Positions 45,784 to 55,445 of a stretch of 64,000 nucleotides of DNA are shown here, one piece after another. The notes beneath the pieces are model-generated. The model was not told the DNA's origin. It saw only the letters and a list, made by a program, of their open reading frames with translations, and did no database searches. The DNA is from Armigeres subalbatus (lineage: Eukaryota > Arthropoda > Insecta > Diptera > Culicidae), in NCBI RefSeq assembly GCF_024139115.2, contig NC_085140.1, positions 235,602,371 through 235,666,370 on the forward strand, in the 5' to 3' direction. Position 1 is the first letter of the stretch, and every line of letters starts with the position of its first letter. The translations under genes were made by a program, and so were the position numbers.

Positions 45784-47077
45784 ATAGGAAACATGTTATG
45801 TTAAACACAAACAATTTTTTTTTGGAGAACCGATTTGTTTCCTAGATAAATTGTATACGCAATAAAATGTATCAAAATTTATTCATTTTTGGTATACTAG
45901 TATTTTATAAATTACTTCTCGCTTGCTTGTAATCGTTTCGGAACCAGTCTAACCAAAATAGTTTCCGCCTTACCCATTGCCCTGTTAGGTTTTTTTTTGT
46001 ACCATACACACATACACAAACACACATGGGCACCCACGCGTCAATATTTGGATCGACCAATAGAAATGCTTATCAGAAATTGCAAAGAAAAATGCGTCCC
46101 AATTTGTCAGTCGATTATCATTTCCTCTTTCCCTTGATGAGTCTCCCAGGTTGAGTCAGGTCCTCGTCCACAAAAACGGAACCTCCTTTCCTACTGTGCT
46201 AGCATTCCGATACTAAATATCATAGCAAACAGCCTATTGAATAACGATTACTTGATAAGGGAGGAATATAGTAATTAACTTACGAGTAAAGAATAAACAT
46301 GAAAACGTTAACACACCCTCGTACACGAGAATACACAAAATACATCACTGCGGAAACGTGGAACTGATTTAATTCAAAAAACATTCTATTCAATTATAGT
46401 ACCATTCATTAATCGATTTTAGGAGTGTAAGCAAAGTCAACAGCAGTCTAGAATGCAGGTCGTCATGAACACCCAGAAGTAGAGTAGAAGAAGTTTTTCA
46501 AAAGTACGTAACAGAACCGCTAAAAAACAAAATATTACAAACAAAACAAAGTAATTGGCTTGCTGAAAAGCGCAATGTTGTTAGAACGAGAGTGACGTTG
46601 TCTTTGTAGATTGAGTCATTGTGTATAGTAAGTGATTTGTGTACAGATGTTGGTTATCTTAGTTTGTGTTTCCTGTAATCAACAAGTTTATATATGAACA
46701 GATATTATTATCATCATTTCTGTATATTTTTATTCTTATATCGCACTGGTTACCTGTTAAGTTTGATATTTTTGTTTTTAATTTACGGATTTTGTCTTTG
46801 ATTATTGTTTTAAATTCTAACTTATTATTTGGATTGTCTGGGGCAGTCGCTATCCGGCACCAATTTTAACAGCTAATGGAACTAATCTCAGTTTAACCAA
46901 AAGTAAACAAAATGTATCTTCTGTAATTTTCCTATATTTACGGAACGCATTAGTCCAAATAAAATCATTTTAATCAAATTTTCTTCGTTTGTATATGTAA
47001 AACTACCTCACAGAAAGAAATCCTGATTCAGTAGTAGCTCAATTGTTTTGAACGGTAAGTACAAATATATTCATGCA
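45784..47077. other. Unassigned intergenic sequence
   Basis: A CA-rich simple repeat lies at 46005-46027. The rest is unique-looking AT-rich sequence without supportable genes. It could include 3' UTR of a longer + strand transcript. Confidence 0.35.
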
Positions 47078-47359
47078 TTATATTGTAATACACGAATCAT
47101 ATTTGAAATCTATATAGGGTTTCTTACCCCATTCCCGGCCTAACATGCGTACGACTGCATTATTTAATTGATATTTATGAAATGAAACAACTTTTCCTGA
47201 ATTTTGTGGGCCGTGTAACATTGCAAAGGAGTTCACTTCTGCTTGAAAAATAGCTATTCTTGCTAAACCTCGTTTGAAAAAGCTTAAATTTAGAGGTGTA
47301 GCACGTATTTCAGTCACAGCGATTGCTTTTCCGGCATACTTCAATTCAATTCCCGGCAT
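47078..47359 (-). CDS. Unrecognised 93-residue open frame
   Basis: The frame begins MPGIELKYAGKAIAVTEIRA and has a balanced, protein-like composition: mixed hydrophobic and charged residues, one cysteine, two tryptophan/glycine patches such as RMLGREWGKK. It ends DSCITI. It is not part of any tandem repeat here. A possible splice donor (GGTAAGAA) lies in the GREWG segment near 47125, so the true exon may end there and the last 18 or so residues be intronic. I see no signal peptide or membrane segment and recognise no family. It could be a small mosquito gene, an exon, or a relic of a mobile element or past integration. Confidence 0.4.
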   Translation of the reverse strand: MPGIELKYAGKAIAVTEIRATPLNLSFFKRGLARIAIFQAEVNSFAMLHGPQNSGKVVSFHKYQLNNAVVRMLGREWGKKPYIDFKYDSCITI

Positions 47360-48030
47360 AAGCGATTTTCACTCAATCTCTCAACATCTTAATCTCTTAT
47401 TCTCTCTCGGGACGGTAGAAAATGCGACGTAAACAAAAATATGCACGTTCCACGACAATGGATGCCAGACGGTATTATTAATAATAATTTTTATTTGGTT
47501 GAGAAGATATATTCACTCAACCAAATTCCTTCCAAACACTTCGAAACAATATTTTTTTCACTTAAATCGAGAGAATTATAAATAATATGCTAGCTACAAC
47601 GTATTAGACAGTTTTCCTATAAACGATGAAGGATTATTTTCATACTAAAAAAGGCTCCTAGCCTTTTGGCAGCACAGTGCGGCTAGAAGTTCTTGGGCCG
47701 AGGTGATTTTTTGTTCGGTTTGAGGATACATTTTTAAATATATTTTAATATGTTCATATAAGTTCTAGTGATACGAACAAATAGAAAGTATTGAAGTGCG
47801 TGAGTCTAGCATTATTGTGTGGTGATTAACAGCTTCAAGTAATTATTGTATCGAGCACTGTGGCGATTTTTAGGTAAGTGTTTATTTGATGATGTACCGT
47901 TTTGTAAAAGTGGAAAGAATCACTCCGGCTCAGTGGTGTTGCATCGAAAAGCGAAAGTTTGAAATCTACATTTTTATTTTCTATAATTGGATCAATTAGA
48001 AGTAAAAAAATGGTTAAAAAATAATGAGTA
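47360..48030. other. Possible promoter/5' exon region upstream of the 93-residue frame
   Basis: The region has unique-looking sequence. On the + strand, TTTTTAGGTAAGTG at 47868-47880 has an ideal splice donor (GTAAGT at 47874-47879), which could end a noncoding first exon. There is no supporting coding frame, so this is weak. Confidence 0.25.
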
Positions 48031-48418
48031 CTAGCAGACCCGACAAACTTCGTTTCGCCTAAGATTGATTTATTCTCTGATTAGTTCTCGAGTTATGCAA
48101 AAATGTATGCTTCATTTTTACGGGAGCCCCCATTTCCAGAATAGGGAGGGGTCTCGAACCACCACAGAAACATATATTGGCTTCCAAAACCTCCACATGC
48201 CAGATTTGGTTCCATTTGCTTGATTTAATTCTTGAATTATGAGGAAATTGGTCTTTCATTTGTACGGGGGAAGGATCTAGAACCATCTTAAGAACCTTCC
48301 CCGGCCCCAAAAAACTCTGCATACAAATTTTCACGCCGATCGGTTCAGTAGTTTCCGAATCTATAAGGTTCAGACAGACAGAAATTCATTTTTATGCATA
48401 TAAGAAGAAGAAGAAGAT
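48031..48418 (+). repeat. ACCCGACAAACTTCGTTTCG interspersed repeat, copy A
   Basis: It begins CTAGCAGACCCGACAAACTT. Its 3' part reads ACGCCGATCGGTTCAGTAG and AGACAGACAGAAATTCATTT, followed by a GAA run (48405-48417). Copy B lies head-on at 48725-49121. Similar repeats are very widespread in arthropods; I do not assign a superfamily. Confidence 0.78.
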
Positions 48419-48565
48419 TGTGCGAGATAAATGGGAGACTTTTTTTCAAATTATCAATGATAAACATACGGCCTCCAAACAGTATAAACTATTAGTTTTC
48501 TGTGCTGAGAGCCGGGAATCGGTTCATAGGCCCAAGTAGTGATTTACCCTACATAAAAATGAATT

Positions 48566-48720
48566 CTCGCTTAACTTTTCAAAAGGACCTAAGTAACATT
48601 TTTTTCATGAATTAATTTGAATAGCGCAATCAACAGAACAAAATGAAAGCTTTTGATTGCTGTATTCAAATTAATTCATGAAAAAAATGTTACTTAGGTC
48701 CTTTTGAAAAGTTAAGCGAG
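48566..48720 (+). mobile_element. 155-bp palindromic MITE, copy 1 (TSD AATT)
   Basis: CTCGCTTAACTTTTCAAAAG begins an arm of about 60 bases whose inverse ends the element at GCGAG. AATT is repeated at 48562-48565 and 48721-48724. It sits between copies A and B of the ACCCGACAAACTTCG repeat. Confidence 0.93.
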
Positions 48721-48724
48721 AATT

Positions 48725-49121
48725 TCTGTCTGTCTGCACCTTATAGACTCCGAAACAACAGAACTGATCGGCGTGAAAATGATGGTTCGAGACTCCTCAT
48801 CCCATTGGAAAGGGTGGCTCCCATGCAAATACTGTTGGGCAGACAAGGGAACCCCCTCACAAAGAACAACAAACACTTTCTGATTTCTGATTTCTGCCAG
48901 CAGCTGCAGTTCTCTTTATTCAACAACAGGTATATACAATAGATCCATAACAATATTCCAAGAGTAACAACAACCAACTTCCTAACCATCTTCGATCTAC
49001 AGCGAAGCGGCGCACACTACCTGATATTCCAACAAATACAACATCAATTTCTTCATAACTTGAGAATTAATCAGAGAATAAATCAATTTTAGGTGAAACG
49101 AAGTTCGTCGGGTCTGCTAGT
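48725..49121 (-). repeat. ACCCGACAAACTTCGTTTCG repeat, copy B, with solo LTR
   Basis: The reverse complement of copy A is recognisable at both ends (GTCTGTCTGCACCTTATAGA on the left; AAGTTCGTCGGGTCTGCTAG on the right). It is interrupted by the solo LTR at 48833-49034. Confidence 0.8.
48833..49034 (-). mobile_element. Solo LTR, 202 bp, with 5-bp TSD
   Basis: The segment starts TGTTGGGCAGAC and ends ATTCCAACA. AATAC is duplicated at 48828-48832 and 49035-49039. Read on the minus strand it starts TGTTGGAATATC and has a polyadenylation signal (GAATAAAGAG), which is the expected orientation of an LTR. TGTTGGAA starts and 5-bp targets fit BEL/Pao or Gypsy. Copy A, which lacks it, shows the uninterrupted host repeat. 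Confidence 0.88.
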
Positions 49122-49462
49122 AGAGAATAAGAAAATTAAATTGCCTTGCAGCTATGTGCAATTTGTACCTCGTGAAAACTTGTTATAAACCGCGTAATTC
49201 GAAAATCCGTGTAAAAAAACTTCGGGAAGTTTTCTTTTTAATGGAAAAGACTTTAAAAAAATTGTGAAGTGAAGTGAAAAGTTTCTCAGTCTATTTACTT
49301 GCTAGAAGCCAGATATTCTGAAATCCAACTTCAGTTTTACTATAATAACTAAAAACGGAGAAGATGTCAAAGAAATTCCTGTAAAAATTCGTGGAGAAAT
49401 TATAGAGGTCGATATTTTAGGAGAAATGTTCCAACTAATCGCAAAAGAAATTCCTTAAACTA
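49122..49462. other. No recognised element
   Basis: AT-rich; nothing recognised. Confidence 0.35.
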
Positions 49463-49771
49463 CTTCATGATTTTGCAAAACAAGTACACTGGAGTAAATT
49501 TCGGCGATTTTAGATCGAACTGACCACTCTCCGGGTACTTCCAGGGCCTGGTTCCCTTGGGGAAGTGGCCAATTTTCATTCAATCTAGGAACCCATCTTG
49601 CGACATGTCAAACTTCATGATTTTGCAAAACAAATATTTTGGCGCTTGAAACTGGTTCACGCCGATCCACGCCGCCGCCGATCAAAATAATCTATCACGC
49701 CACCGCCGGTAAAATTTCAATCTAAAATCGCCGAAATTTACTCCAGTGTACTTGTTTTGCAAAATCATGAA
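49463..49771. repeat. Inverted repeat with 52-bp identical arms
   Basis: CTTCATGATTTTGCAAAACA through CGGCGATTTTAGAT at 49463-49515 is repeated exactly in inverse at about 49719-49771. A third partial copy of the CTTCATGATTTTGCAAAACA core lies between, at about 49612. The interior has CACGCCGCCGCCGATCAAAA. Confidence 0.85.
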
Positions 49772-50559
49772 GTTTGACATGTCGCAAGATGGATTTCGAA
49801 GCCGATCTGCAAGCCCAGTACTCCCCGGAATATATCCGAAATCATGGTCATTGCACAAAAATTGACCTCGGTTCCTAAAACTATAGGAATTTTGGGATTG
49901 ATTCCAGAAGATTTCTTGCAAATCCGTTAGAAATTAGCTGAGCTACGTGGTTTTGAAATTTGAGTTTTGTCGTAAAATGGGGGTTGGGGACGTACGAGTT
50001 AAACAAGTTTCTGTGGGGCCCATTGGGGACCCTCATTTAGAAGAAACCCTGACAATTTTCATTTTCTCCAGTGGCTTTACATGACCACTGGAACCTGATT
50101 TTCAACAATTCTATTAGTATGTCCACAGTAAAACAATTGAAAGCTTTTTTATGTCGATCAATTGCATAACTATGTGTCTTGTGTGATGAGCACAACGGAT
50201 ACACTATGATAAGAGAGTTGAGTACATTTCTCACTCGGAAGCATCTTAGCTAGATAATCGGGCTCGTCCTTATTCGATATTGAAGATATAGAGTAAGAGA
50301 GGTAGCATCTATATGCTCGACTATTTTTAATCACTTACTTTACCGTTTACCGTTTCCCGTTAACCTTCTAGAAGGCCCATCAGCTTATAAAAGCATGAAT
50401 GTTGATACTTATCCAGTTTTCCCGAGCGATAACGACCGCTAACTTGACTCTGGATAGTTTCAAATGACGTTCCTCGGGAGGTCAACCGCACCTAATGTTT
50501 TGAGCATTCTAAACAATGTAGTAAATAAGAAGCTGTGGATGCAATTGATCCACACTTTC
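49772..50559. other. No recognised element
   Basis: Sequence without supportable gene or bounded repeat. Confidence 0.35.
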
Positions 50560-50760
50560 CCATTTGCTGCATTGCTCAGATTGCTCCTTCTCACTTCTTT
50601 CTTCTTCCTTTTATTTTTTTTCTTTTCCTTCCAGCTTCTTTCTTCTTTTCCCGTTAAACTTCTCCCTACTCACTTCTCACTTCTTGCATATCACTTCTCA
50701 CTCTTCACTTCTCATTTATCATTTTTCACTTTTCTCTTCTTATTTCTATAATTTCACTTT
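50560..50760. repeat. Polypyrimidine CTTCTCACTTCT low-complexity tract
   Basis: It consists of imperfect TTCTCACTTCT and CTTCTTTC units. It resembles 16880-17190 and continues beyond the MITE at 51145-51200, so the MITE appears to be inserted into the tract. Confidence 0.8.
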
Positions 50761-50764
50761 GGGC

Positions 50765-51139
50765 CTGTTCAAATATTACGTAACGCGAAAAATGTTGTTT
50801 TTAAGAACCCCCCACCCCCTCGTAACCATCCGTAACAATTTTCAGAACCACCCCCACCCCTATGCGTAACGCGTAACAAATGCGATTTTTTTTAAAAAGA
50901 TCCTAATTTTAGTAGAATTTGAAGGACTGTGCCATAAATTATTATCTTTTGTAAATTTCATGCTTTTTCAAAAATAATGAATATTTTTTGAATTTAAAAA
51001 AATATTTTTCCCTTTGGAAATAACTTGTTACGCGTAACAATATTTCGAAGGACCCCCACCCCCTATATCTTGCGTAACAAAGCGTAACAAAAATCAAACA
51101 ACCCCCCACCCCCTATTGCGTTACGTAATATTTGAACAG
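50765..51139. mobile_element. 375-bp MITE with perfect 22-bp TIRs (TTACGTAACGC family)
   Basis: CTGTTCAAATATTACGTAAC plus GC at 50765-50786 is repeated exactly in inverse at 51118-51139. The interior has many GCGTAAC motifs and CCCCCACCCC blocks on the same strand. Polypyrimidine sequence lies on both sides. Confidence 0.92.
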
Positions 51140-51275
51140 ACTTTTTTCACTTTTTTCTTTCCACTTTTTACTTCTCACTGCTTACTTCACTGCTATTGCT
51201 ATTCACTCCCAACTTATCATTCGACCTAATGACCGTTCGGCCAAAAGATCCGATTGTCATCGAACCTATGGTCTA

Positions 51276-51665
51276 AACTAGTTGGAAACATATTTCCGAA
51301 ACAATTCCAAGAATTGTGGTACCCATATTGTCAGGATTTCTTTTAAATGAGTTTGTGGCCACTTTAGGCCCCACGGAAACCTGTTCCAGAATGACAGAAA
51401 ACATGTCTTCGGAACAATTCCAAGAATTTTGATACCCATTTTTCCAGGGTTTCTTCTAAATGAATTTATGGCCATTTTCGGCCCTACGGGAACCTATTCC
51501 AGAATGACCGTTCCTGTTGATATCCATCATATGGTCTCTACTGCATGAAAAAACATGTTTCCGGAACAATTCCAAGAATTTTGTACCCAGGGTTTCTTTG
51601 ATATTTCCAGGGGTTCTTCTAAATGTTTTTGTGGCCACTATAAGGCCCACGGGAACCTATTCCGG
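51276..51665. repeat. Three-copy tandem repeat
   Basis: Units with GGAACAATTCCAAGAATT, GGTTTCTTCTAAATG and CACGGGAACCTATTCC occur with ACAATTCC at 51301, 51414 and 51566 (steps 113 and 152). A TTCGGCCAAA-type piece precedes at 51230-51245. Confidence 0.8.
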
Positions 51666-52864
51666 GATGTCCGTTCCGAGAGAAAATGATCAGGTGGTCC
51701 TCATACGTTCTGAAGTCATAATCCTCGAATTTTCTATGAAACTGGTAACTCAGGATACAAGACATCATCATTTGGTTTCTATAACATCAGCATATCCATT
51801 TTCGAGACATGGTCCAGCAAATCCGGAATTCCGGTAACCCCGTGATCCAAATCGGTTCAATGTGGCATAGATAGGATAGAGGACGAATTTCTGAATCTAT
51901 AGCTAACAGAATCGTCCAAATCGGTTGAAAACTGACGAAGTTATGATCATACCAAGAACGTGGGTACCCGGGTACCCTGTCGGTACGTTACTGGGTAAAA
52001 ATATTCAAAAGCCCCTCTCCTAGCCCCCTTACTGGATTTTCATTTTGATATCACCCAAACCTAAATTTTGCCGAGTTTGAAGATGTCACGGAGTTTCAAG
52101 TTCCTGTGATGCTTAGAACCCTAAAAAAAATCACTTGAATAAGAAAAAGGTACCCGGGTACCCTCTCGTAACATAAGGATTAAGGATTATCTATTCCACA
52201 TCTCGATATTTTCATATGTTAACGGTTTCTCCAATATTGACTTATGAAGGTAGGGCAGAAGTTGTGGGGTCGTCTTCATAGCTGCACCAAAATACACCGC
52301 GCTCTTGTTAGTGAATGAATTCATGAACGCTTTTTTTGCGTTTGAATAAAAGATTGCCCTTTATTAATTCCACCACCCAAGTTGAATACAACACCCAATG
52401 TATCAACAAGCATATCACAGCAAGAACGTGTGGAAAACCTCAGCGATTAAATTGTATGACAAGAATGGAACGCGTGGTCATTTTTGCCGTTGAACTGTTC
52501 GCTTGATAAAGAGGTAATCTCGTCTGCAGCGGAAACAGACCGCGTCCATGACAAGAAAGGCAGAGAGGACGTGATGGCTGTCTTTTTGCCAGTCAGTGTT
52601 GGGCCATGGCAGCGTGTCGTTCGTCATCGAATGACTACTGATAGTGATAAACCCCGTCGTAACACAAATGCAACGAAGAACGACGCTTGCAATATTTACA
52701 TTTTTCAATCGCCTTTCGATACGAGTGAATTGTCAAAAGGGCAATGTCTAATGTGATGCTTAAAAGTGTTTCATTTTATTTTAGGCCAAGACAATAGTAT
52801 AAAACATAAATGTTCAGTAAAGTAGAGGGTTAAAAAGTTGAAGAATAGAAAAACATAAACATGG
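51666..52864. other. Unassigned; two GGTACCCGGGTACC palindromes
   Basis: GGGTACCCGGGTACCC (51962-51977) and GGTACCCGGGTACC (52149-52162) occur in similar context (AAGAAC or AAGAAA upstream, CCTSTCG downstream), suggesting a repeat pair. Frames at 52478-52756 on both strands have no recognised domain. Confidence 0.4.
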
Positions 52865-52868
52865 ATTT

Positions 52869-53020
52869 ATCGCTTAACTTTTCAAAATGACCTAGTAACA
52901 TTTTGTTCATCAATTAATTTGAGTACTGCAATCAAAAGCTTTCATGTTGTTCCGTTGATTGCGCTATTCAAATTAATTCATGAAAAAAGTTACTTAGGTC
53001 CTTTTGAAAAGTTAAGCGAG
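52869..53020 (-). mobile_element. Palindromic MITE, copy 2 (TSD ATTT)
   Basis: It has the same arms as copy 1 (CGCTTAACTTTTCAAAA and inverse). Its loop is the reverse complement of the loop in copies 1 and 3, so it is inserted the other way round. ATTT flanks at 52865-52868 and 53021-53024. Confidence 0.9.
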
Positions 53021-53172
53021 ATTTGTAGTCTGTTTGTCAGCGGCTATTAATGATATTGTCAATGACCAATTAGCTGCAATTCAATTTATTATCGCCGGCC
53101 AGAGCGTCGAGAACAAAGAATCGCTGGATGCATTTTGATGCGATGAGGCAGTACTATTTTCGCTCAATAAAT

Positions 53173-53403
53173 CAAGACAAAATTTTCAAAACGACTTATC
53201 TGCTTTTGTAAACAAAGATTCAAACGACGATTTGACGAATCTGAGAGCTCTCCCACGCAAACCAACACCATCAACAGGTAGCAGAAACCTTCACCTACCA
53301 ATTGGTGGTGTTGATTTGCGTGGGAGAGCTATCAGATTCGTCAAATCGTCGTTTGAATCTTTGTTTACAAAAGCAGATAAGTCGTTTTGAAAATTTTGTC
53401 TTG
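53173..53403. mobile_element. 231-bp near-perfect palindromic MITE (TSD AAAT)
   Basis: CAAGACAAAATTTTCAAAAC and its exact inverse form the ends. The match continues through GACGATTTGACGAATCTGA and GCTCTCCCACGCAAA for about 100 bases per arm, with few mismatches. AAAT is duplicated at 53169-53172 and 53404-53407. Confidence 0.88.
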
Positions 53404-53623
53404 AAATCATCATTGAGCCAATCATCCACTCGATCCACGTCACATTCCAATCGCGATTTCACAGGTAAAGGAAGCACGCTTGTCTGCGGGTATCACATAT
53501 TCTCGCTGAGGAGTCATGATAAAGGCATGCAAATTCAAACAGCAAGATGGTAGGAAACGTGACTAAAACTGTCGCGACAATCATAGGTTGATTTTGAAAA
53601 CTTATTGAATAAAGCTGCTACAT

Positions 53624-54230
53624 CACGGATAAAAATAAAAAAGCTAATTAGCTTATTTTTTATTCATTTTTAAACATTTTTCAATTTTATTCTTCTATTA
53701 GATTAAAATGTAACTTTATCCGCTTTTATTTGAGGCGTTGCGATGTTTTTATGAAATTTACTGAGCAATCTACTGTATACTGTCGCAAATTGGTATACCT
53801 AGCCACGTCCTTACAATCACGGAAGGAAGGAAAAGAAAGTTGTTGAGCTAACTACACTAACTAACAAGTTGATAAAATAATTGAAGTCCCATAAGTGGGA
53901 AGTCGCTAAGCGGTTCAAAGAATAAATTTCATAAAAACATTGCAACGCTTAAAATAAAAGCGGATAAAGTTACATTTTAATCTAATAGAAGAATAAAATT
54001 GAAAAATGTTTAAAAATGAATAAAAAAATAAGCTAATTAGCTGTTTCATTTTTATCCGTGTAAGTGGGAAGTCGCTAAGCGTTTCAAAGAATAAATTTCA
54101 TAAAAAACATTGCATCGCTTAAAATAAAAGCGGATAAAGTTACATTTTAATCTAATAGAAGAATAAAATTTAAAAAATGTTTAAAAATGAATAAAAAATA
54201 AGCTAATTAGCTTTTTCATTTTTATCCGTG
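53624..54230. mobile_element. 0.6-kb TIR element with amplified right end
   Basis: The left end CACGGATAAAAATAAAAAAG, followed by CTAATTAGCTT, is matched by two direct copies of its inverse on the right. The copies begin at about 53892 and 54061, exactly 169 bp apart, each ending TTTTTATCCGTG. So one inner copy of the terminus was tandemly duplicated. Confidence 0.85.
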
Positions 54231-54620
54231 TACTATTGAAGATGCAGGGAAGCCATGCTACTACCTTCACAGATGTCTCGAGAAAGAACATTTTTGGTAG
54301 TGGGTATGGTAAATAATTAGGGAGCTCTATCCCAAGTAACACCCAAGTGGTTTGTTTAGTGAGAGTAAAAAACACATCTTTCAAACATATTCACGTAAAA
54401 AAAATAACCTTATATGTTATGGCAAAAAACCTTTCGAAAATACTTATACTCTTCATTATACCACCTAATGAATGATCCCATATCAAAAAGCTAATAACAT
54501 TCATAAGTTAATGAAAAGTATAAGTTTCGAAATGTATGTGACTAATGCGATGTATAAGTTTTTTCTTATACATGTCATTAAGCGCCTGCTTTGGCAAAAA
54601 AGTATTAGAAATATTAATAA
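54231..54620. other. No recognised element
   Basis: AT-rich; nothing recognised. Confidence 0.35.
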
Positions 54621-54920
54621 TTCTTCTTCTTCTTCTTCTTCTTATTGGCATTACATCCCCACACTGGGACAGAGCCGCCTCGCAGCTTAGTATTCATTAA
54701 GCACTTACACAGTTATTAACAGCGAGGTTTCTAAGCCAAGTTACCATTTTTGCATTCGTATATCATGAGGCTAGCACGATGATACTTTTATGCCCAGGGA
54801 AGTCGAGACAATTTCCAATCCGAAAATTGCCTAGACCGGCACCGGGAATCGAACCCAGCCACCCTCAGCATGATCTTGCTTTGTAGCCGTGCGTCTTACC
54901 ACACGGCTAAGGAGGGCCCC
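54621..54920 (-). mobile_element. tRNA-derived SINE, 300 bp, GAA tail
   Basis: On the minus strand it starts GGGGCCCTCCTTAGCCGTGT with an A box (TTAGCCGTGTGGTAAG), then a B box (GGGTTCGATTCCCGG, near 54840-54855), a tRNA-unrelated body, and a tail of (AAG)n at 54621-54641. It looks near full length. A fragment is at 32290-32345. Confidence 0.88.
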
Positions 54921-55087
54921 ATAATAAACAATTTTTTTTACGTGTTGGGTGTTTATGCTTTGTTATATAAACTTGCTTCATTACCTCTACACAGCGCAAA
55001 AATTGTTGAAATTTTCAACATCTTTCAGTCGCAGGAAAGAAATCGTAAAAGGGTATCTGTTCCATCATTAATAACATGCTCCTATAT

Positions 55088-55190
55088 CAGCGGTTCTCAA
55101 CCATGTACCCCAGGTTGAGAACCGCTGATATACCTGGGGGTACCTTTGCTGGTCTCTGGGGGTACCTGAGACAAAAATGCGTAATGGCGG
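55088..55190 (+). mobile_element. hAT (Charlie-like) terminal fragment, copy 2, with inverted tip
   Basis: CAGCGGTTCTCAACC is followed, 10 bases on, by its exact inverse GGTTGAGAACCGCTG. Then GGGGGTACCTTTGCTGGTC and GGGGGTACCTGAGACAAAAA continue as in copy 1 at 34771-34885. Confidence 0.7.
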
Positions 55191-55445
55191 ACGTTGTATT
55201 AAAATTGCAGAGAATACTAATGTTATGAACTTTTTTCGAATACACTTAACGACTGTTTTTTTTCAGCCTATTCCGTTAACTTGACGTTAAGTTGCCAAAT
55301 ATAATATCATTTTTAATATATAATATCATTATCATATCATTTTCATATCAAATTTTCTTTTGAACATATTCATGGGTGCCCGACGTTAGGCATCAATACA
55401 TTGAGCCCTCTTTTTTGCCTAAGCAAAGTGGGATACATGTCCATG
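55191..55445. other. No recognised element
   Basis: AT-rich, with a repeated TATAATATCATT stretch near 55310-55350. It shows no LINE-like reading frame joining the RNase H domain beyond the palindrome. Confidence 0.35.

Noticed and set aside
45431..45814. 127-codon frame, minus strand
   Set aside because: It spans a MITE from end to end, including both terminal inverted repeats.
48741..48989. 82-codon frame with a hydrophobic segment
   Set aside because: It lies mostly within the solo LTR and its host repeat.
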